Assembly (NCBI GenBank): GCA_038561985.1
Contig: CP073276.1
Coordinates: forward strand, 3,410,001-3,474,000
Length of the DNA stretch: 64,000 nucleotides
Origin: Petrimonas sulfuriphila
GTDB lineage: Bacteria; Bacteroidota; Bacteroidia; Bacteroidales; Dysgonomonadaceae
Direction: 5' to 3'
Numbering within the stretch: the first letter of the stretch is position 1; each line of letters starts with the position of its first letter. A program made the position numbers and the translations under genes. Positions 55,286 through 64,000 of the stretch are shown here, piece by piece. The notes under the pieces are model-generated. The model made no database searches. It worked only from the letters and a program-made list of their open reading frames with translations, and was not told where the DNA came from.

Positions 55286-55522
55286 ATGATGGAAATTAAA
55301 ATTTTAGGAACCGGATGTCCGAGCTGTAAAGCGCTGTTTGAAACCACACAACAAGCAGTCTCAGAACTCGGTATTGAGGCAAAAGTGGTAAAGGAAGAAG
55401 ACATGGTAAAAATTATGCAGTACAATGTGTTCTCCGTTCCAGCGGTTGTTATCGACGAAAAAGTGGTATCGTCAGGAAAAAAATTATCACTCGAACAAGT
55501 AAAAAATCTGTTGAAAAAGTAG
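55286..55522 (+). CDS. Small thioredoxin-like redox protein (CPSC)
   Basis: 78 residues, no signal. MEIKILGTGCPSCKAL with Cys11 and Cys14 near the N-terminus, then FSVPAVVIDEKVVSSG with the cis-proline. This is the minimal thioredoxin/glutaredoxin-like fold of the MTH895 or redox-active disulfide protein 2 type, acting in the cytoplasm. It is four bases before the ArsF-like gene and follows operator 2. Together with the CcdA-like ArsG two genes later, it is a candidate cytoplasmic electron donor. Confidence 0.9.
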   Translation: MMEIKILGTGCPSCKALFETTQQAVSELGIEAKVVKEEDMVKIMQYNVFSVPAVVIDEKVVSSGKKLSLEQVKNLLKK

Positions 55523-55526
55523 CGCA

Positions 55527-55976
55527 ATGAAACAGTTGATCTTTATCTGCCTTATCGGACTATTCACGATAAGTTGTAATCAAAATAAAAAAGCGGAACA
55601 AACCACCAATCAATCCACAGAGAAATTTGCTCCATCGGGCGACGTGGTGGAGGTAATTTATTTTCACGGCACACAGCGTTGTCCAACCTGTCAGGCCATC
55701 GAAGCAGGAACCAAAAGTCTGATCGAAAGCAGTTTCGCTGACGCCATTAACAGCAAAAAATTGATATTCAAAATAGTGGATATCTCCAAGCCGGAAAATA
55801 AGGCCATCGCCGACAGGTACGAAGTGGCGTGGTCATCGCTTTTTGTCAACGACTGGAAAAAAGATCAGGAATCAGTAAACAATCTCACAGAGTTTGCTTT
55901 TACCAATGCCCGCAACAATCCCGATGCCTTCAAAAGGGGATTAAGCGAAAAAATAAACGAATTTTTGGCCAATTAA
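55527..55976 (+). CDS. arsF: ArsF-like lipoprotein with CPTC motif
   Basis: 149 residues. Lipobox FTISC (Cys17) anchors it outside the inner membrane. After a linker, VIYFHGTQRCPTCQAIE (Cys52, Cys55) begins a thioredoxin-like fold with IVDISKPENKAIADRYEV and WSSLFV. Databases name this family ArsF and nitrophenyl-nitroreductase subunit after an arsenic operon in Bacteroides; I see no nitroreductase domain, only a thioredoxin-like one. It lies between a small thioredoxin and the membrane protein ArsG. Confidence 0.85.
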   Translation: MKQLIFICLIGLFTISCNQNKKAEQTTNQSTEKFAPSGDVVEVIYFHGTQRCPTCQAIEAGTKSLIESSFADAINSKKLIFKIVDISKPENKAIADRYEVAWSSLFVNDWKKDQESVNNLTEFAFTNARNNPDAFKRGLSEKINEFLAN

Positions 55977-55983
55977 TCCTTAT

Positions 55984-56697
55984 ATGGAGCAGTTTCTTCA
56001 AAACTTACTCGAAAGCAGTAATATTCCGTTTATTACGGCATTCATTCTCGGGTTGCTTACCGCAATCAGTCCTTGTCCGCTAGCTACCAACATTACCGCT
56101 ATTGGCTACATAAGTAAAGACATTGAAGATAAAAAAAGAATTTTCAGAAACGGGTTACTATACACATTGGGCAGAATAGTTTCATACACGGCATTAGGCA
56201 TCATTCTGATTTTCATCCTCAAACAAGGTTCAAGCCTTTACGGAATTCAAAAGTTCATTGCGAAATTCGGCGGTGTCATTATCGGCCCACTATTAATTAT
56301 TATCGGGCTGTTTATGTTGTACGGACACAAGCTGAATTTGCCCAAATTCGGGTTCAGTGGGAAAAACTCTGAAAAAATCAGAAAAAAAGGTGGTTGGGGT
56401 GCACTTTGGCTGGGTGTACTTTTCGCCTTGGCATTTTGTCCGACAAGCGGAATATTCTACTTCGGAATGCTTATACCGATGTCGGCAATGGAAGCAGGAG
56501 GATATTTTTTTCCAGTTGTATTTGCTATTGCAACGGCATTGCCTGTAATTATTGTGGCGTGGCTACTGGCTTTCAGTTTTGCCGAAGTTGGGCGGTTTTA
56601 CAACAGCGTTCAGAAATTCGAAAAATGGTTTAGTAAAGCCATTGCCTTAATCTTTATCATTATAGGAATTTATTACACGTACAGCTTTTATTTTTAG
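55984..56697 (+). CDS. arsG: ArsG-like CcdA/DsbD-type membrane protein
   Basis: 237 residues, about six helices. The two cysteines that carry electrons in CcdA are present: AISPCPLATN near 35 and LAFCPTSGIFYFG near 155. The family is named ArsG and called an arsenical efflux permease in databases. The fold and cysteines are those of DsbD/CcdA, which move reducing power across the membrane, and I consider that role more likely. It starts seven bases after the ArsF gene and three before the permease. Confidence 0.85.
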   Translation: MEQFLQNLLESSNIPFITAFILGLLTAISPCPLATNITAIGYISKDIEDKKRIFRNGLLYTLGRIVSYTALGIILIFILKQGSSLYGIQKFIAKFGGVIIGPLLIIIGLFMLYGHKLNLPKFGFSGKNSEKIRKKGGWGALWLGVLFALAFCPTSGIFYFGMLIPMSAMEAGGYFFPVVFAIATALPVIIVAWLLAFSFAEVGRFYNSVQKFEKWFSKAIALIFIIIGIYYTYSFYF

Positions 56698-56700
56698 AAA

Positions 56701-58020
56701 ATGGAAATCAGAAAAGAATTTAAGATACTTGTCACTTTTGTTGTTGTGTTCTTGGCGATATATTTCTTGCCTATTCACAGCAACGTGTTCAACACGGCCA
56801 TGGATGCCACTTTCGATTTATCGAAATGGTACGCCCGGGAGCACGTGGTACTTTGTTTGTTACCCGCTTTTTTAATAGCGGGAGTTATTTCGGTTTTTAT
56901 CAGTCAAGGCTCCGTTATCAGATATTTTGGAGCAAAAGCAAAAAAATGGGTTGCCTATACGGTGGCTGCTGTTTCGGGAACTGTTCTGGCGGTTTGTTCC
57001 TGCACGATTTTACCCTTGTTTTCGAGTATTCATAAACGTGGTGCCGGATTAGGACCCGCTATCGCTTTTTTATATTCGGGTCCTGCCATTAACATTCTTG
57101 CTATAATTCTTACCGCCCGAATTTTAGGTTGGGAATTGGGAGCAGCACGCGTTATTGGAGCCGTTTCGTTCAGCATTATCATCGGGTTGATTATGGCGTT
57201 CATTTACCGAAAAGAGGAAAAAGTACGGGCCGATGAACAGATGAACATTATTCCTGAACCCGAAAAACGACCGTTGTGGCAAACATCTATTTTCTTTTTC
57301 ACACTGGTACTGATTTTGGTTTTTGCCAATTGGGGAAAACCCACATCAGACGACACAAACAGCTTTTGGCATTTTATATGGGAAAACAAGTGGTACATTA
57401 CCGGTGTTTTTAGTCTGGTACTGGCTACAGCCCTGATTTTCATTCTGAAAATGAAAACATGGAAAGTAGTTGCTGCCGTAGTGGTTACAGCCGTAAGTAC
57501 ATTTATTTTCAGGAATCCAGTCATTTCAATGGTAATAGGAATTGCTGCCGTCGCATTCCTTGGATTAACGGACAAATCGGACGACGAAGAAAACAAGAAG
57601 TGGATTCTTTCATCGTGGGAGTTTACGAAACAAATTGTTCCCTTATTGGCAATAGGCGTGGTCATTGCCGGATTTTTGCTGGGTTCCACGCACGATAATG
57701 TGGCTATTCCCGGAATAATTCCGAACGAATGGATTGCCTGGGCTGTGGGCGGAAACTCATTCAAATCGAATTTTCTTTCCTCCGTTGTGGGTGCGTTTAT
57801 GTATTTTGCCACACTTACAGAAGTTCCAATTATTCAGGGATTAATCGCCTCGGGAATGGGGAAAGGTCCGGCATTGGCACTGTTACTTTCAGGGCCATCG
57901 ATGTCTTTGCCAAATTTATTGGTTATCCGTGGAATTATTGGAACACAGAAAACAGTTGTCTATGCTGCGTTAGTCATTATTTTGTCAACCCTATCCGGAT
58001 TAATTTTTGGAAGTTTATAA
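56701..58020 (+). CDS. arsP: ArsP-type (DUF318) permease
   Basis: 439 residues, about 10 helices in two related halves. The family segments are VCSCTILPLFSSIHKRGAGLGPAIAFLYSGPA (near 100-130, with the Cys pair thought to carry organoarsenicals) and LTEVPIIQGLIASGMGKGPALALLLSGPSMS near the C-terminus. ArsP permeases export trivalent methylarsenicals, which fits the arsM gene 30 bases downstream. The name follows homology; other DUF318 members move other metals. Confidence 0.88.
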   Translation: MEIRKEFKILVTFVVVFLAIYFLPIHSNVFNTAMDATFDLSKWYAREHVVLCLLPAFLIAGVISVFISQGSVIRYFGAKAKKWVAYTVAAVSGTVLAVCSCTILPLFSSIHKRGAGLGPAIAFLYSGPAINILAIILTARILGWELGAARVIGAVSFSIIIGLIMAFIYRKEEKVRADEQMNIIPEPEKRPLWQTSIFFFTLVLILVFANWGKPTSDDTNSFWHFIWENKWYITGVFSLVLATALIFILKMKTWKVVAAVVVTAVSTFIFRNPVISMVIGIAAVAFLGLTDKSDDEENKKWILSSWEFTKQIVPLLAIGVVIAGFLLGSTHDNVAIPGIIPNEWIAWAVGGNSFKSNFLSSVVGAFMYFATLTEVPIIQGLIASGMGKGPALALLLSGPSMSLPNLLVIRGIIGTQKTVVYAALVIILSTLSGLIFGSL

Positions 58021-58049
58021 TTAAGCAAAGCTAAAATCAAATTAAATAT

Positions 58050-58865
58050 ATGAATGTTAAAGATTTAAAAGAGGTTGTAAAGGAAAAATATGGTTCAATA
58101 GCCAAACAAAGCTTGTCAAATGATAAGATTAAATCATCCTGTTGCGGAACTTCGGGTTGTTGTGAGAAAATTGAATTCAGCATGATTGGAGATGACTACA
58201 ACACCGTAGAAGGCTATAATCCCGATGCAGATTTGGGCTTGGGGTGCGGACTCCCTACTCAGTTTGCCAATCTGAAAACTGGCGACTGTGTGCTCGACTT
58301 GGGAAGCGGTGCCGGAAATGATTGCTTTGTAGCCCGCGCCATTGTGGGAGAAACAGGCAAAATCGTGGGTCTGGATTTCACGGACATGATGGTTGCCAAA
58401 GCTATTGAAAACAATCGGAAACTCGGATTCATGAATGTGGAATTTGTGCAAGGCGACATCGAAGAGATGCCTTTTTCTGACAACGATTTTGATGTGATTG
58501 TATCGAACTGCGTTCTAAATCTGGTGCCCAATAAGCACAAAGCATTTGCTGAAATGATTCGCGTACTGAAACCCGGAGGACATTTTTGTGTTTCCGATGT
58601 AGTGACCAAAGGTGAGTTGCCTGAAACCCTGCGCTCTGATGCAGAAATGTATGTAGGATGTGTTTCGGGTGCCATTACGCGGGATCAATATATCAATATC
58701 ATCCATGACAACGGTTTTGAGAACGTAGCAATTCATAAGTTGAAGCCAATACCAATTCCCTATAAAGTTCTTTCGAAATATATGTCTGAGGAAGAAATCA
58801 ACGATTTCAAAAAAGGAGAAACAGGAATTTTCAGCATTACCGTATCCGGCTACAAGTCGTTATAA
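58050..58865 (+). CDS. arsM: As(III) S-adenosylmethionine methyltransferase
   Basis: Methylates arsenite with SAM in the cytoplasm. 271 residues. N-terminal cysteine pairs SCCGTSGCCEK (31, 32, 37, 38), then LGLGCGLPT with Cys66. The SAM site is VLDLGSGAGNDCF near 84, with GLDFTDMM and GDIEEMPF following. Cys154 (VSNCVLNLV) and Cys204 (YVGCVSG) complete the three-Cys arsenic site of ArsM. The product is the volatile or methylated species exported by ArsP. Confidence 0.95.
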   Translation: MNVKDLKEVVKEKYGSIAKQSLSNDKIKSSCCGTSGCCEKIEFSMIGDDYNTVEGYNPDADLGLGCGLPTQFANLKTGDCVLDLGSGAGNDCFVARAIVGETGKIVGLDFTDMMVAKAIENNRKLGFMNVEFVQGDIEEMPFSDNDFDVIVSNCVLNLVPNKHKAFAEMIRVLKPGGHFCVSDVVTKGELPETLRSDAEMYVGCVSGAITRDQYINIIHDNGFENVAIHKLKPIPIPYKVLSKYMSEEEINDFKKGETGIFSITVSGYKSL

Positions 58866-58954
58866 TTACATGAAAAATTTTGACAATGGAAGTCCTTATA
58901 TATTCAAATTCACAGTTTAAAAGACATTAATAACATTTTAAAAATCAAATCAGT

Positions 58955-59380
58955 ATGAAAATATTAATTCTTTGTACAGGGAACAGTTGCCGCAGTCAGA
59001 TGGCTCACGGTTTCCTGCAATCGTTCAATCCGGATATCACGGTTTGTTCAGCAGGAACAGAGGCATCGGGGAAATTAAATCCCGGTGCGGTGAAAGCGAT
59101 GGCGGAAGTGGGTATCGACATCAGCCACCACACATCCGACCCGGTAGGCAAATACCTCAACGATGCCTGGGATTATGTAATTACCGTTTGTGGCGGCGCT
59201 AACGAAGTGTGTCCGGCATTTACCGGAAAAGTAAAGAAAAGGCTGCATATCGGCTTTGACGATCCGAGCCACGCCGTCGGCACACCCGAATTTATAGAAA
59301 GCGAGTTTCGCCGTGTTCGCCATGAGATAAAAGAAGCATTCAGAAAACTCTACGATGAAGAAATCAAAGCTCAATTGTAA
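58955..59380 (+). CDS. arsC: Arsenate reductase, low-molecular-weight phosphatase type
   Basis: Reduces As(V) to As(III). 141 residues. CTGNSCRS (Cys7, Arg13) is the P-loop of the PTPase-like, thioredoxin-coupled ArsC; VCGGANEVCPAF gives the other two redox cysteines (79, 86). DDPSHAVG near 105 holds the catalytic Asp. Thioredoxin dependence fits the redox genes in the operon. It is four bases before acr3. Confidence 0.97.
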   Translation: MKILILCTGNSCRSQMAHGFLQSFNPDITVCSAGTEASGKLNPGAVKAMAEVGIDISHHTSDPVGKYLNDAWDYVITVCGGANEVCPAFTGKVKKRLHIGFDDPSHAVGTPEFIESEFRRVRHEIKEAFRKLYDEEIKAQL

Positions 59381-59383
59381 AGC

Positions 59384-60427
59384 ATGAAAGCAAAACTAAA
59401 AATACTCGACCGCTACCTTACGCTCTGGATCTTTATGGCGATGCTCTCCGGAGTGTTATCGGGATGGCTGTTCCCCTCAATCGCCAGTTTTTGGGATTCG
59501 TTGTCCGTCGGAACAACCCATATCCCCATCGCCATCGGACTGATTATCATGATGTATCCACCTTTGGCAAAAGTAAAATACGAAGAACTGGGGGATGTTT
59601 TCAAAAACACCCGGATTTTAGGTTTATCGCTGGTCCAGAACTGGATCATCGGTCCCGTCCTGATGTTCTTTCTGGCCATTTTGTTTTTGCAGTTCAATGT
59701 CGATTATATGTACGGTCTTATCCTCATCGGGTTGGCCCGATGCATTGCCATGGTGATCGTATGGAACGACCTGGCTCACGGTGACCGTCAGTATGCCGCC
59801 GGATTGGTAGCTTTCAACTCACTGTTCCAAATCCTTTTCTTTTCGTTGTACGCCTATTTTTTCATAGCCGTCCTGCCCGGATGGTTTGGGTTACCCACCA
59901 ACGACTCGGTAGCCAACATAACGATGGCGGAAATTGCAAAAAGCGTCCTCATCTATTTGGGAATCCCCATGCTGGCAGGGTTTCTTACCCGCTATATCAG
60001 CCTTAAGGTAAAGGACGAGAACTGGTATAACCGGAAAATTGTTCCTAAAATCAGTCCGTTTACGCTTATCGCATTGTTATTCACTATTTTTGTCATGTTT
60101 TCACTGAAAGGCGAGTACATCGTAAAACTGCCGCTGGATGTGGTCCGTATTGCCATTCCCCTGATACTGTACTTCGTGATCATGTTTGTGGTTTCTTTCT
60201 ACATGAGCAAGAGAGCGGGAGCAAATTACGAGCAGTCCACCACCCTTTCGTTCACGGCAGCAAGCAATAATTTTGAACTGGCTATTGCGGTGGCCATTGC
60301 TGTATTCGGCATCCATTCGGGTGAAGCTTTTGCTGCGGTTATAGGCCCTTTAGTGGAAGTTCCGGTAATGATTGCATTGGTCAACGTAGCCTTTTGGTTC
60401 AAAAAGAGATGGTTCGGGAGTTTATAA
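59384..60427 (+). CDS. acr3: ACR3-family arsenite efflux permease
   Basis: Arsenite exporter, 347 residues, about 10 helices. The conserved TM4 segment [21 protein letters not shown] holds the essential Cys (near 112), and [12 protein letters not shown] and [20 protein letters not shown] are also typical. Start ATG 59384 follows arsC at once, so the pair is transcribed together. Confidence 0.96.
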   Translation: MKAKLKILDRYLTLWIFMAMLSGVLSGWLFPSIASFWDSLSVGTTHIPIAIGLIIMMYPPLAKVKYEELGDVFKNTRILGLSLVQNWIIGPVLMFFLAILFLQFNVDYMYGLILIGLARCIAMVIVWNDLAHGDRQYAAGLVAFNSLFQILFFSLYAYFFIAVLPGWFGLPTNDSVANITMAEIAKSVLIYLGIPMLAGFLTRYISLKVKDENWYNRKIVPKISPFTLIALLFTIFVMFSLKGEYIVKLPLDVVRIAIPLILYFVIMFVVSFYMSKRAGANYEQSTTLSFTAASNNFELAIAVAIAVFGIHSGEAFAAVIGPLVEVPVMIALVNVAFWFKKRWFGSL

Positions 60428-60482
60428 CTCATTTTTTCGATTTATAACCCCGCTATCCGTAAGATGTTTATTCAACTTTTAC

Positions 60483-60490
60483 TATCTTTG
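60483..60490 (+). promoter_or_regulatory. -7 element before dsbD
   Basis: TATCTTTG matches TAnnTTTG, 27 bases before the dsbD ATG. It suggests dsbD can be expressed apart from the arsenic genes. Confidence 0.5.
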
Positions 60491-60517
60491 TGCGTTAAAC
60501 CGTAAAACCACCGGATA

Positions 60518-62548
60518 ATGAATCTTAAAAGAACAATTATTTCGTTATTTTTTCTCTTTGTGTTATCTCAGGCATTTCCACAACATGTTATCAGCTGGAA
60601 GTTCAGTCTGCAAGACAAAGGAAACGGCGAAATTGAGCTGGTCGCTGATGCAACCATCCAACAAGGCTGGCACATGTACGACTCAAAAATTCCCGATAAT
60701 GGGCCCTATCCTACCTCGTTGAGTTTCGATGAAATAAAAGGGGCGGAAGCCGTAGGTGATTTTAATGCCACAGGCAAACAGGCAACAGTCAAGTACGACC
60801 CTGTTTTTCAGATGAATATCGGCACCTTTGACAACTCTGCCAGGTTCATTCAACGCATAAAAGTTACCGACAAAGGTAGCTTCCTCATCACAGGCGATGT
60901 ACGCGCTCAGGCTTGCGATGATAAGAGCTGCACTCCCCCGCTGCCCAATGAATTTTCTTTTACCTCGGCGGATCTGCCTAAAACGTTTACCGCAACTGCA
61001 TCAACCGCAGTATCCGAGACAGAGGCTCCCGGCACCGCAGTTATCCCTGTCGGAAACCTTTCGCAGGACTCTTCACAGATTTCAGCACCGGCGACAGCAC
61101 CAGTCACTGTTGACAAAGAGTTGCTCTGGACACCCGTTACCGAAGAATTGAACGCGTTCGGCACACAACACGACGGCAGCTCATCGCTTTGGAGCATTTT
61201 CCTGAAAGGGTTGCTGTGGGGTTTTGCCGCACTGCTTACCCCCTGCGTTTGGCCGATGATTCCCATCACCGTAAGCTTCTTTCTGAACAGAAACAAAAAG
61301 GTCCGGAGAAAAGCCGTTGCAGACGCAACCCTCTACGGAGCTTCCATCATCTTCATATACGTGGCGTTAGGCCTTATTATCACCGCCATTTTCGGAGCAA
61401 GCGCACTTAACAACATAGCAACGAGCGCTGTGTTCAATCTCATTTTCTTTGCATTACTGCTCGTTTTCGCCATGTCTTTCCTGGGAGCGTTTGAACTGGT
61501 GCTTCCTGCATCGTGGACCAACAAGATGGACAGCAAAGTGGACAGCACCTCCGGCCTGATAAGCCTCTTTTTCATGGCTTTCACGCTGGCGTTGGTTTCT
61601 TTCTCATGTACTGGACCGATCATCGGATGGTTGCTTGTAGAGGCTGCCACACAAGGAAGTTACCTGGCCCCCGCTATAGGAATGCTTGGCTTTGCCATTG
61701 CTTTAGCCATACCGTTCACGTTGTTCGCTGTTTTCCCGTCGTGGCTGAAAACGCTTCCGAAATCGGGAAGCTGGCTCAATTCCGTGAAGGTAGTGCTCGG
61801 ATTCATTGTGTTGGCTGTTTCAATGAAATTCTTGTCGGTAGCCGATCTGTCAAACGGATGGGGAATTCTCAACCGCGACATATTCCTGGTTCTGTGGATC
61901 GTGATCTTCGCCATCCTGGGATTTTACCTGCTGGGAAAACTGAAATTCCACGGCGACAGCGATGTTCCTCACGTGACTATTCCCCGGCTGTTCCTATCCG
62001 TCTTTTCGTTTGCTTTCGCCCTATACCTTGTTCCGGGATTGTGGGGTGCACCCCTTAAGCCCATCAGTTCTATCCTGCCTCCGCTATCCACACAAGATTT
62101 TAAATTGAACGAAGTCTCGCTCAACACAGTTTATACCGACTATGAGACCGGCATGGCTGTCGCTGCACAAACCGGAAAACCCGCGTTAGTCAGCTTCGGG
62201 GGACACGGATGCGTGAACTGCCACAAAATGGATGCTACGGTTTTAGTGGATGAACGGGTAAAGGGACTGATCGACAACGAATTCGTGTACATCACACTGA
62301 TGGTGGACGAAAGAGCCAAATTGCCCGAAACGATCGAAGTGGAAGAAAACGGGAGGAAAACCAAATTGAAAACCGTTGGTGACAAATGGAGTTACCTGCA
62401 ACGGCACAAATTTGCCGCACAATCGCAACCCTACTACGTCATTCTGGACCATTCCGGAAAGCCGGTTGCTCCGGCACACGCTTTCGATGAAAACATTGTC
62501 AATTATGTAAATTTCCTCGAAACAGGACTGAGAAATTTCAAGAAATAA
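60518..62548 (+). CDS. dsbD: Protein-disulfide reductase DsbD
   Basis: Passes electrons from cytoplasmic thioredoxin across the inner membrane to periplasmic proteins. 676 residues. Signal MNLKRTIISLFFLFVLSQAF. The N-terminal periplasmic domain is about 22-165 (HMYDSKIPDNGPYPTS, QACDDKSCTPPLPNEF with two Cys). The membrane part, about 225-520, has Cys in LLTPCVWPMIP and SFSCTGPIIG. The C-terminal thioredoxin domain carries GGHGCVNCHKMDA (Cys565, Cys568). It follows acr3 by 90 bases; mazG begins four bases after it. Confidence 0.96.
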   Translation: MNLKRTIISLFFLFVLSQAFPQHVISWKFSLQDKGNGEIELVADATIQQGWHMYDSKIPDNGPYPTSLSFDEIKGAEAVGDFNATGKQATVKYDPVFQMNIGTFDNSARFIQRIKVTDKGSFLITGDVRAQACDDKSCTPPLPNEFSFTSADLPKTFTATASTAVSETEAPGTAVIPVGNLSQDSSQISAPATAPVTVDKELLWTPVTEELNAFGTQHDGSSSLWSIFLKGLLWGFAALLTPCVWPMIPITVSFFLNRNKKVRRKAVADATLYGASIIFIYVALGLIITAIFGASALNNIATSAVFNLIFFALLLVFAMSFLGAFELVLPASWTNKMDSKVDSTSGLISLFFMAFTLALVSFSCTGPIIGWLLVEAATQGSYLAPAIGMLGFAIALAIPFTLFAVFPSWLKTLPKSGSWLNSVKVVLGFIVLAVSMKFLSVADLSNGWGILNRDIFLVLWIVIFAILGFYLLGKLKFHGDSDVPHVTIPRLFLSVFSFAFALYLVPGLWGAPLKPISSILPPLSTQDFKLNEVSLNTVYTDYETGMAVAAQTGKPALVSFGGHGCVNCHKMDATVLVDERVKGLIDNEFVYITLMVDERAKLPETIEVEENGRKTKLKTVGDKWSYLQRHKFAAQSQPYYVILDHSGKPVAPAHAFDENIVNYVNFLETGLRNFKK

Positions 62549-62552
62549 ATCC

Positions 62553-63332
62553 ATGAACACCCGGCAACAAAAACTGGAAGCATTCGGACGACTGCTCGAC
62601 ATAATGGACGAACTGCGTGAAAAATGCCCGTGGGACAATGTGCAAACCAACGAAAGTCTGCGGGCCAACACCATAGAAGAAACGTATGAACTCGCTGAGG
62701 CCATCATCAACAACAGCGACCTGGAAATAAAAAAAGAACTCGGAGACTTGTTGCTGCACGTAGTGTTTTATGCCAAAATCGGCGAAGAGAAACAAGCTTT
62801 TGATATTGCCGATGTTTGCCACGCTATCTGTGACAAGCTCATCTTTCGCCATCCGCACGTGTTTGGAGACTTACACGCTGACTCGGCCAGTTTTGTCGAG
62901 AAATCGTGGGAACAAATCAAGCTTAAGGAAAAGGGTGGAAACGGCACTGTGCTGGAAGGTGTTCCCCCTTCCCTGCCCTCACTCGTAAAAGCGTACCGCA
63001 TCCAGGATAAAGCCCGGAATTCAGGTTTCGATTGGAATAAGCGTCACGATGTGTGGGACAAAGTAAAGGAAGAGATCGGTGAATTGGAAACCGAGATTGA
63101 GAATCTGGACAAAGAGAGGACCGAACAAGAATTCGGCGATGTACTTTTCAGCCTTATTAATGCAGCCAGGCTCTACCGGGTTAATCCCGACAACGCGCTG
63201 GAACGGACCAACCAAAAATTTATTTACCGTTTCAATTACATGGAACAGAAAGTAAAGGAACAGGGGCGTTCACTGAAAGAGATGACGCTGGACGAAATGG
63301 AACAAATCTGGCAGGAAGCGAAACGGGTATGA
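62553..63332 (+). CDS. mazG: Nucleoside triphosphate pyrophosphohydrolase MazG
   Basis: Hydrolyses NTPs and dNTPs to monophosphates. 259 residues. CPWDNVQTNESLRANTIEETYEL and GDLLLHVVFYAKI in the N-terminal repeat give the EExxE and ExxD metal motifs; the second repeat has WDKVKEEIGELETEI and QEFGDVLFSLINAAR. Spacing to dsbD is four bases. Confidence 0.96.
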   Translation: MNTRQQKLEAFGRLLDIMDELREKCPWDNVQTNESLRANTIEETYELAEAIINNSDLEIKKELGDLLLHVVFYAKIGEEKQAFDIADVCHAICDKLIFRHPHVFGDLHADSASFVEKSWEQIKLKEKGGNGTVLEGVPPSLPSLVKAYRIQDKARNSGFDWNKRHDVWDKVKEEIGELETEIENLDKERTEQEFGDVLFSLINAARLYRVNPDNALERTNQKFIYRFNYMEQKVKEQGRSLKEMTLDEMEQIWQEAKRV

Positions 63333-63538
63333 AGAATCTCCTCTGTCCCCAATGCAAAATCCGGCGGTTCTACGTTCTGAACGCGGTAGGCGAACGGTTA
63401 GTGGTAACCGTTACCGAAGATAAAGAAATACATCCCATCCACGAAGCCGAATCACTGGACGGATTCGACACTTCCCTGTTGTACTGTTTGGGCTGTTCGT
63501 GGAAAGGAACGGTCAATATGCTTACGGATAAGTTCTAG
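63329..63538 (+). CDS. Small zinc-ribbon-like protein
   Basis: 69 residues. LCPQCKIRRFY near the start and YCLGCSWKGTV near the end give a CxxC...CxxC zinc ribbon with about 45 residues between. Its ATG overlaps the mazG stop (ATGA at 63329-63332), so translation is coupled. No known family; it may be a nucleic-acid or protein-binding ribbon. Confidence 0.8.
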   Translation: MKNLLCPQCKIRRFYVLNAVGERLVVTVTEDKEIHPIHEAESLDGFDTSLLYCLGCSWKGTVNMLTDKF

Positions 63539-63541
63539 GCC

Positions 63542-64000
63542 TCACTTCCCTACCCTCCACCGGGTAAGGATATTTTTTCTTTTGGCAAAGATGCCGTTCT
63601 GTTTTGTACGCACATCCTCAATCACGTAAAAGATATTGGCATCAAAACCGGTAAGCGTATCTTCAAGGGCTTTCATTTGATTACGATCGATAACGGTTTC
63701 AATTATATCCACTTCATTGGTCGACCCTTTACCGTGCGTCATCGTTGCCCCGAAATTCATCTTGTTCAGGACCTGCACCAGCTCCATACCGTTTTTCTGC
63801 GTGTAAATACGGCACAGTATAATGCCGTAGGCAATCCGTTGCTCGAGAAGAATACCTATATAATTTCCCGAAGCGTATCCGGCGGCATACGACAGGTAAG
63901 CCACCAGGTCATTGGCACGGGTAAGTATCTGCGATATGATAACCACCCAGATAAACACTTCGAAAAAACCGATGGCAGGAGCTATGTATTTTTCACCTTT
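63542..64000 (-). CDS. DUF2179/YitT-like membrane protein, 5' end outside window
   Basis: The frame is open to the right edge: upstream of a GTG at 63958 the codons read KGEKYIAPAIGFFEV, the start of the membrane part of this family. Two hydrophobic stretches (FIWVVIISQIL, AYLSYAAGYASGNYIGILLE) are followed by the C-terminal DUF2179 domain (VLNKMNFGATMTHGKG, EVDIIETVIDRNQMKALEDTL, FYVIEDVRTKQNG). The C-terminal domain is a small-molecule-binding fold with no known ligand. It is convergent with the zinc-ribbon gene, with only three bases between. Confidence 0.9.
   Translation of the reverse strand, partial: KGEKYIAPAIGFFEVFIWVVIISQILTRANDLVAYLSYAAGYASGNYIGILLEQRIAYGIILCRIYTQKNGMELVQVLNKMNFGATMTHGKGSTNEVDIIETVIDRNQMKALEDTLTGFDANIFYVIEDVRTKQNGIFAKRKNILTRWRVGK

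Noticed and set aside
55984-56697. Taking ArsG simply as an arsenical efflux pump
   Set aside because: The two CcdA cysteines and the flanking CxxC proteins point to electron transfer; the transporter name is kept only as a family label.
1-64000. CRISPR arrays, rRNA and tRNA genes
   Set aside because: No spaced direct repeats and no cloverleaf or rRNA signature were recognised; the LysM and BIG2 repeats are coding.

Overview
The window comes from the chromosome of a Bacteroidales bacterium. A Dysgonomonadaceae-like host (Proteiniphilum or Petrimonas relatives) fits, but the sequence alone does not prove it. The evidence is a SusC/SusD pair, many lipoproteins, Bacteroidetes-type promoters (TTG, 19-21 bp, TAnnTTTG) in front of several genes, SpeA/NspC polyamine synthesis, and NagZ-AmpC and LysM-LppC type fusions.

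Positions 1-14434 hold an AT-rich polysaccharide utilisation locus, all on the plus strand. It encodes a SusC receptor (5' end outside the window), SusD, two surface lipoproteins with discoidin-like ends, a Tat-exported sugar-isomerase-like protein, a Tat/lipobox Gfo/Idh/MocA oxidoreductase, and a lipoprotein with two BIG2 repeats and a glycosidase-like barrel. An IS1182-like element (5285-7175) with a perfect 7-bp target duplication sits inside the signal-peptide codons of the first lipoprotein gene. Its own transposase carries three frameshifts, each in a short G/C run.

Positions 14597-30851 are mostly housekeeping genes of visibly higher GC: B12-dependent ribonucleotide reductase, a serpin lipoprotein, speA, nadD, a GlsB-type membrane protein, nspC and clpB. 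They are followed by a divergent pair in which a von Willebrand A protein faces a sigma factor plus a membrane-anchored TonB-like protein. Both of these non-receptor proteins carry the TonB-receptor segment EVVVVAFGTQKK.

Positions 30940-34476 form a nitric oxide module: an Rrf2 regulator with three cysteines, a quinol-type NO reductase, and a RIC/ScdA di-iron repair protein. Positions 34520-47538 hold thiN, recO, rplS, a two-gene split 5'-nucleotidase, a NagZ-serine hydrolase fusion, aroB, a penicillin acylase pseudogene with an internal deletion, engB, a sodium/solute symporter, a HAD phosphatase and a lipid kinase.

Positions 47631-49192 form a small ArsR-controlled operon (ArsR, DUF6132, thioredoxin lipoprotein, DUF302) with a recognisable operator and promoter. 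Next come a minus-strand dnaB, small lipoprotein, LysM/binding-protein and porin series, then a nitroreductase behind a perfect palindrome.

Positions 54852-62548 are an arsenic operon: arsR, a small CxxC thioredoxin, an ArsF-like CxxC lipoprotein, an ArsG/CcdA-like membrane protein, an ArsP-type permease, arsM, arsC and acr3, followed by dsbD. GTTCG-N8-CGAAC operators lie before arsR and before the next gene. The four CxxC or paired-cysteine proteins could form a thiol relay across the membrane. The window ends with mazG, a small zinc-ribbon protein and a DUF2179 membrane protein that runs off the right edge. No tRNA, rRNA or CRISPR array was seen.
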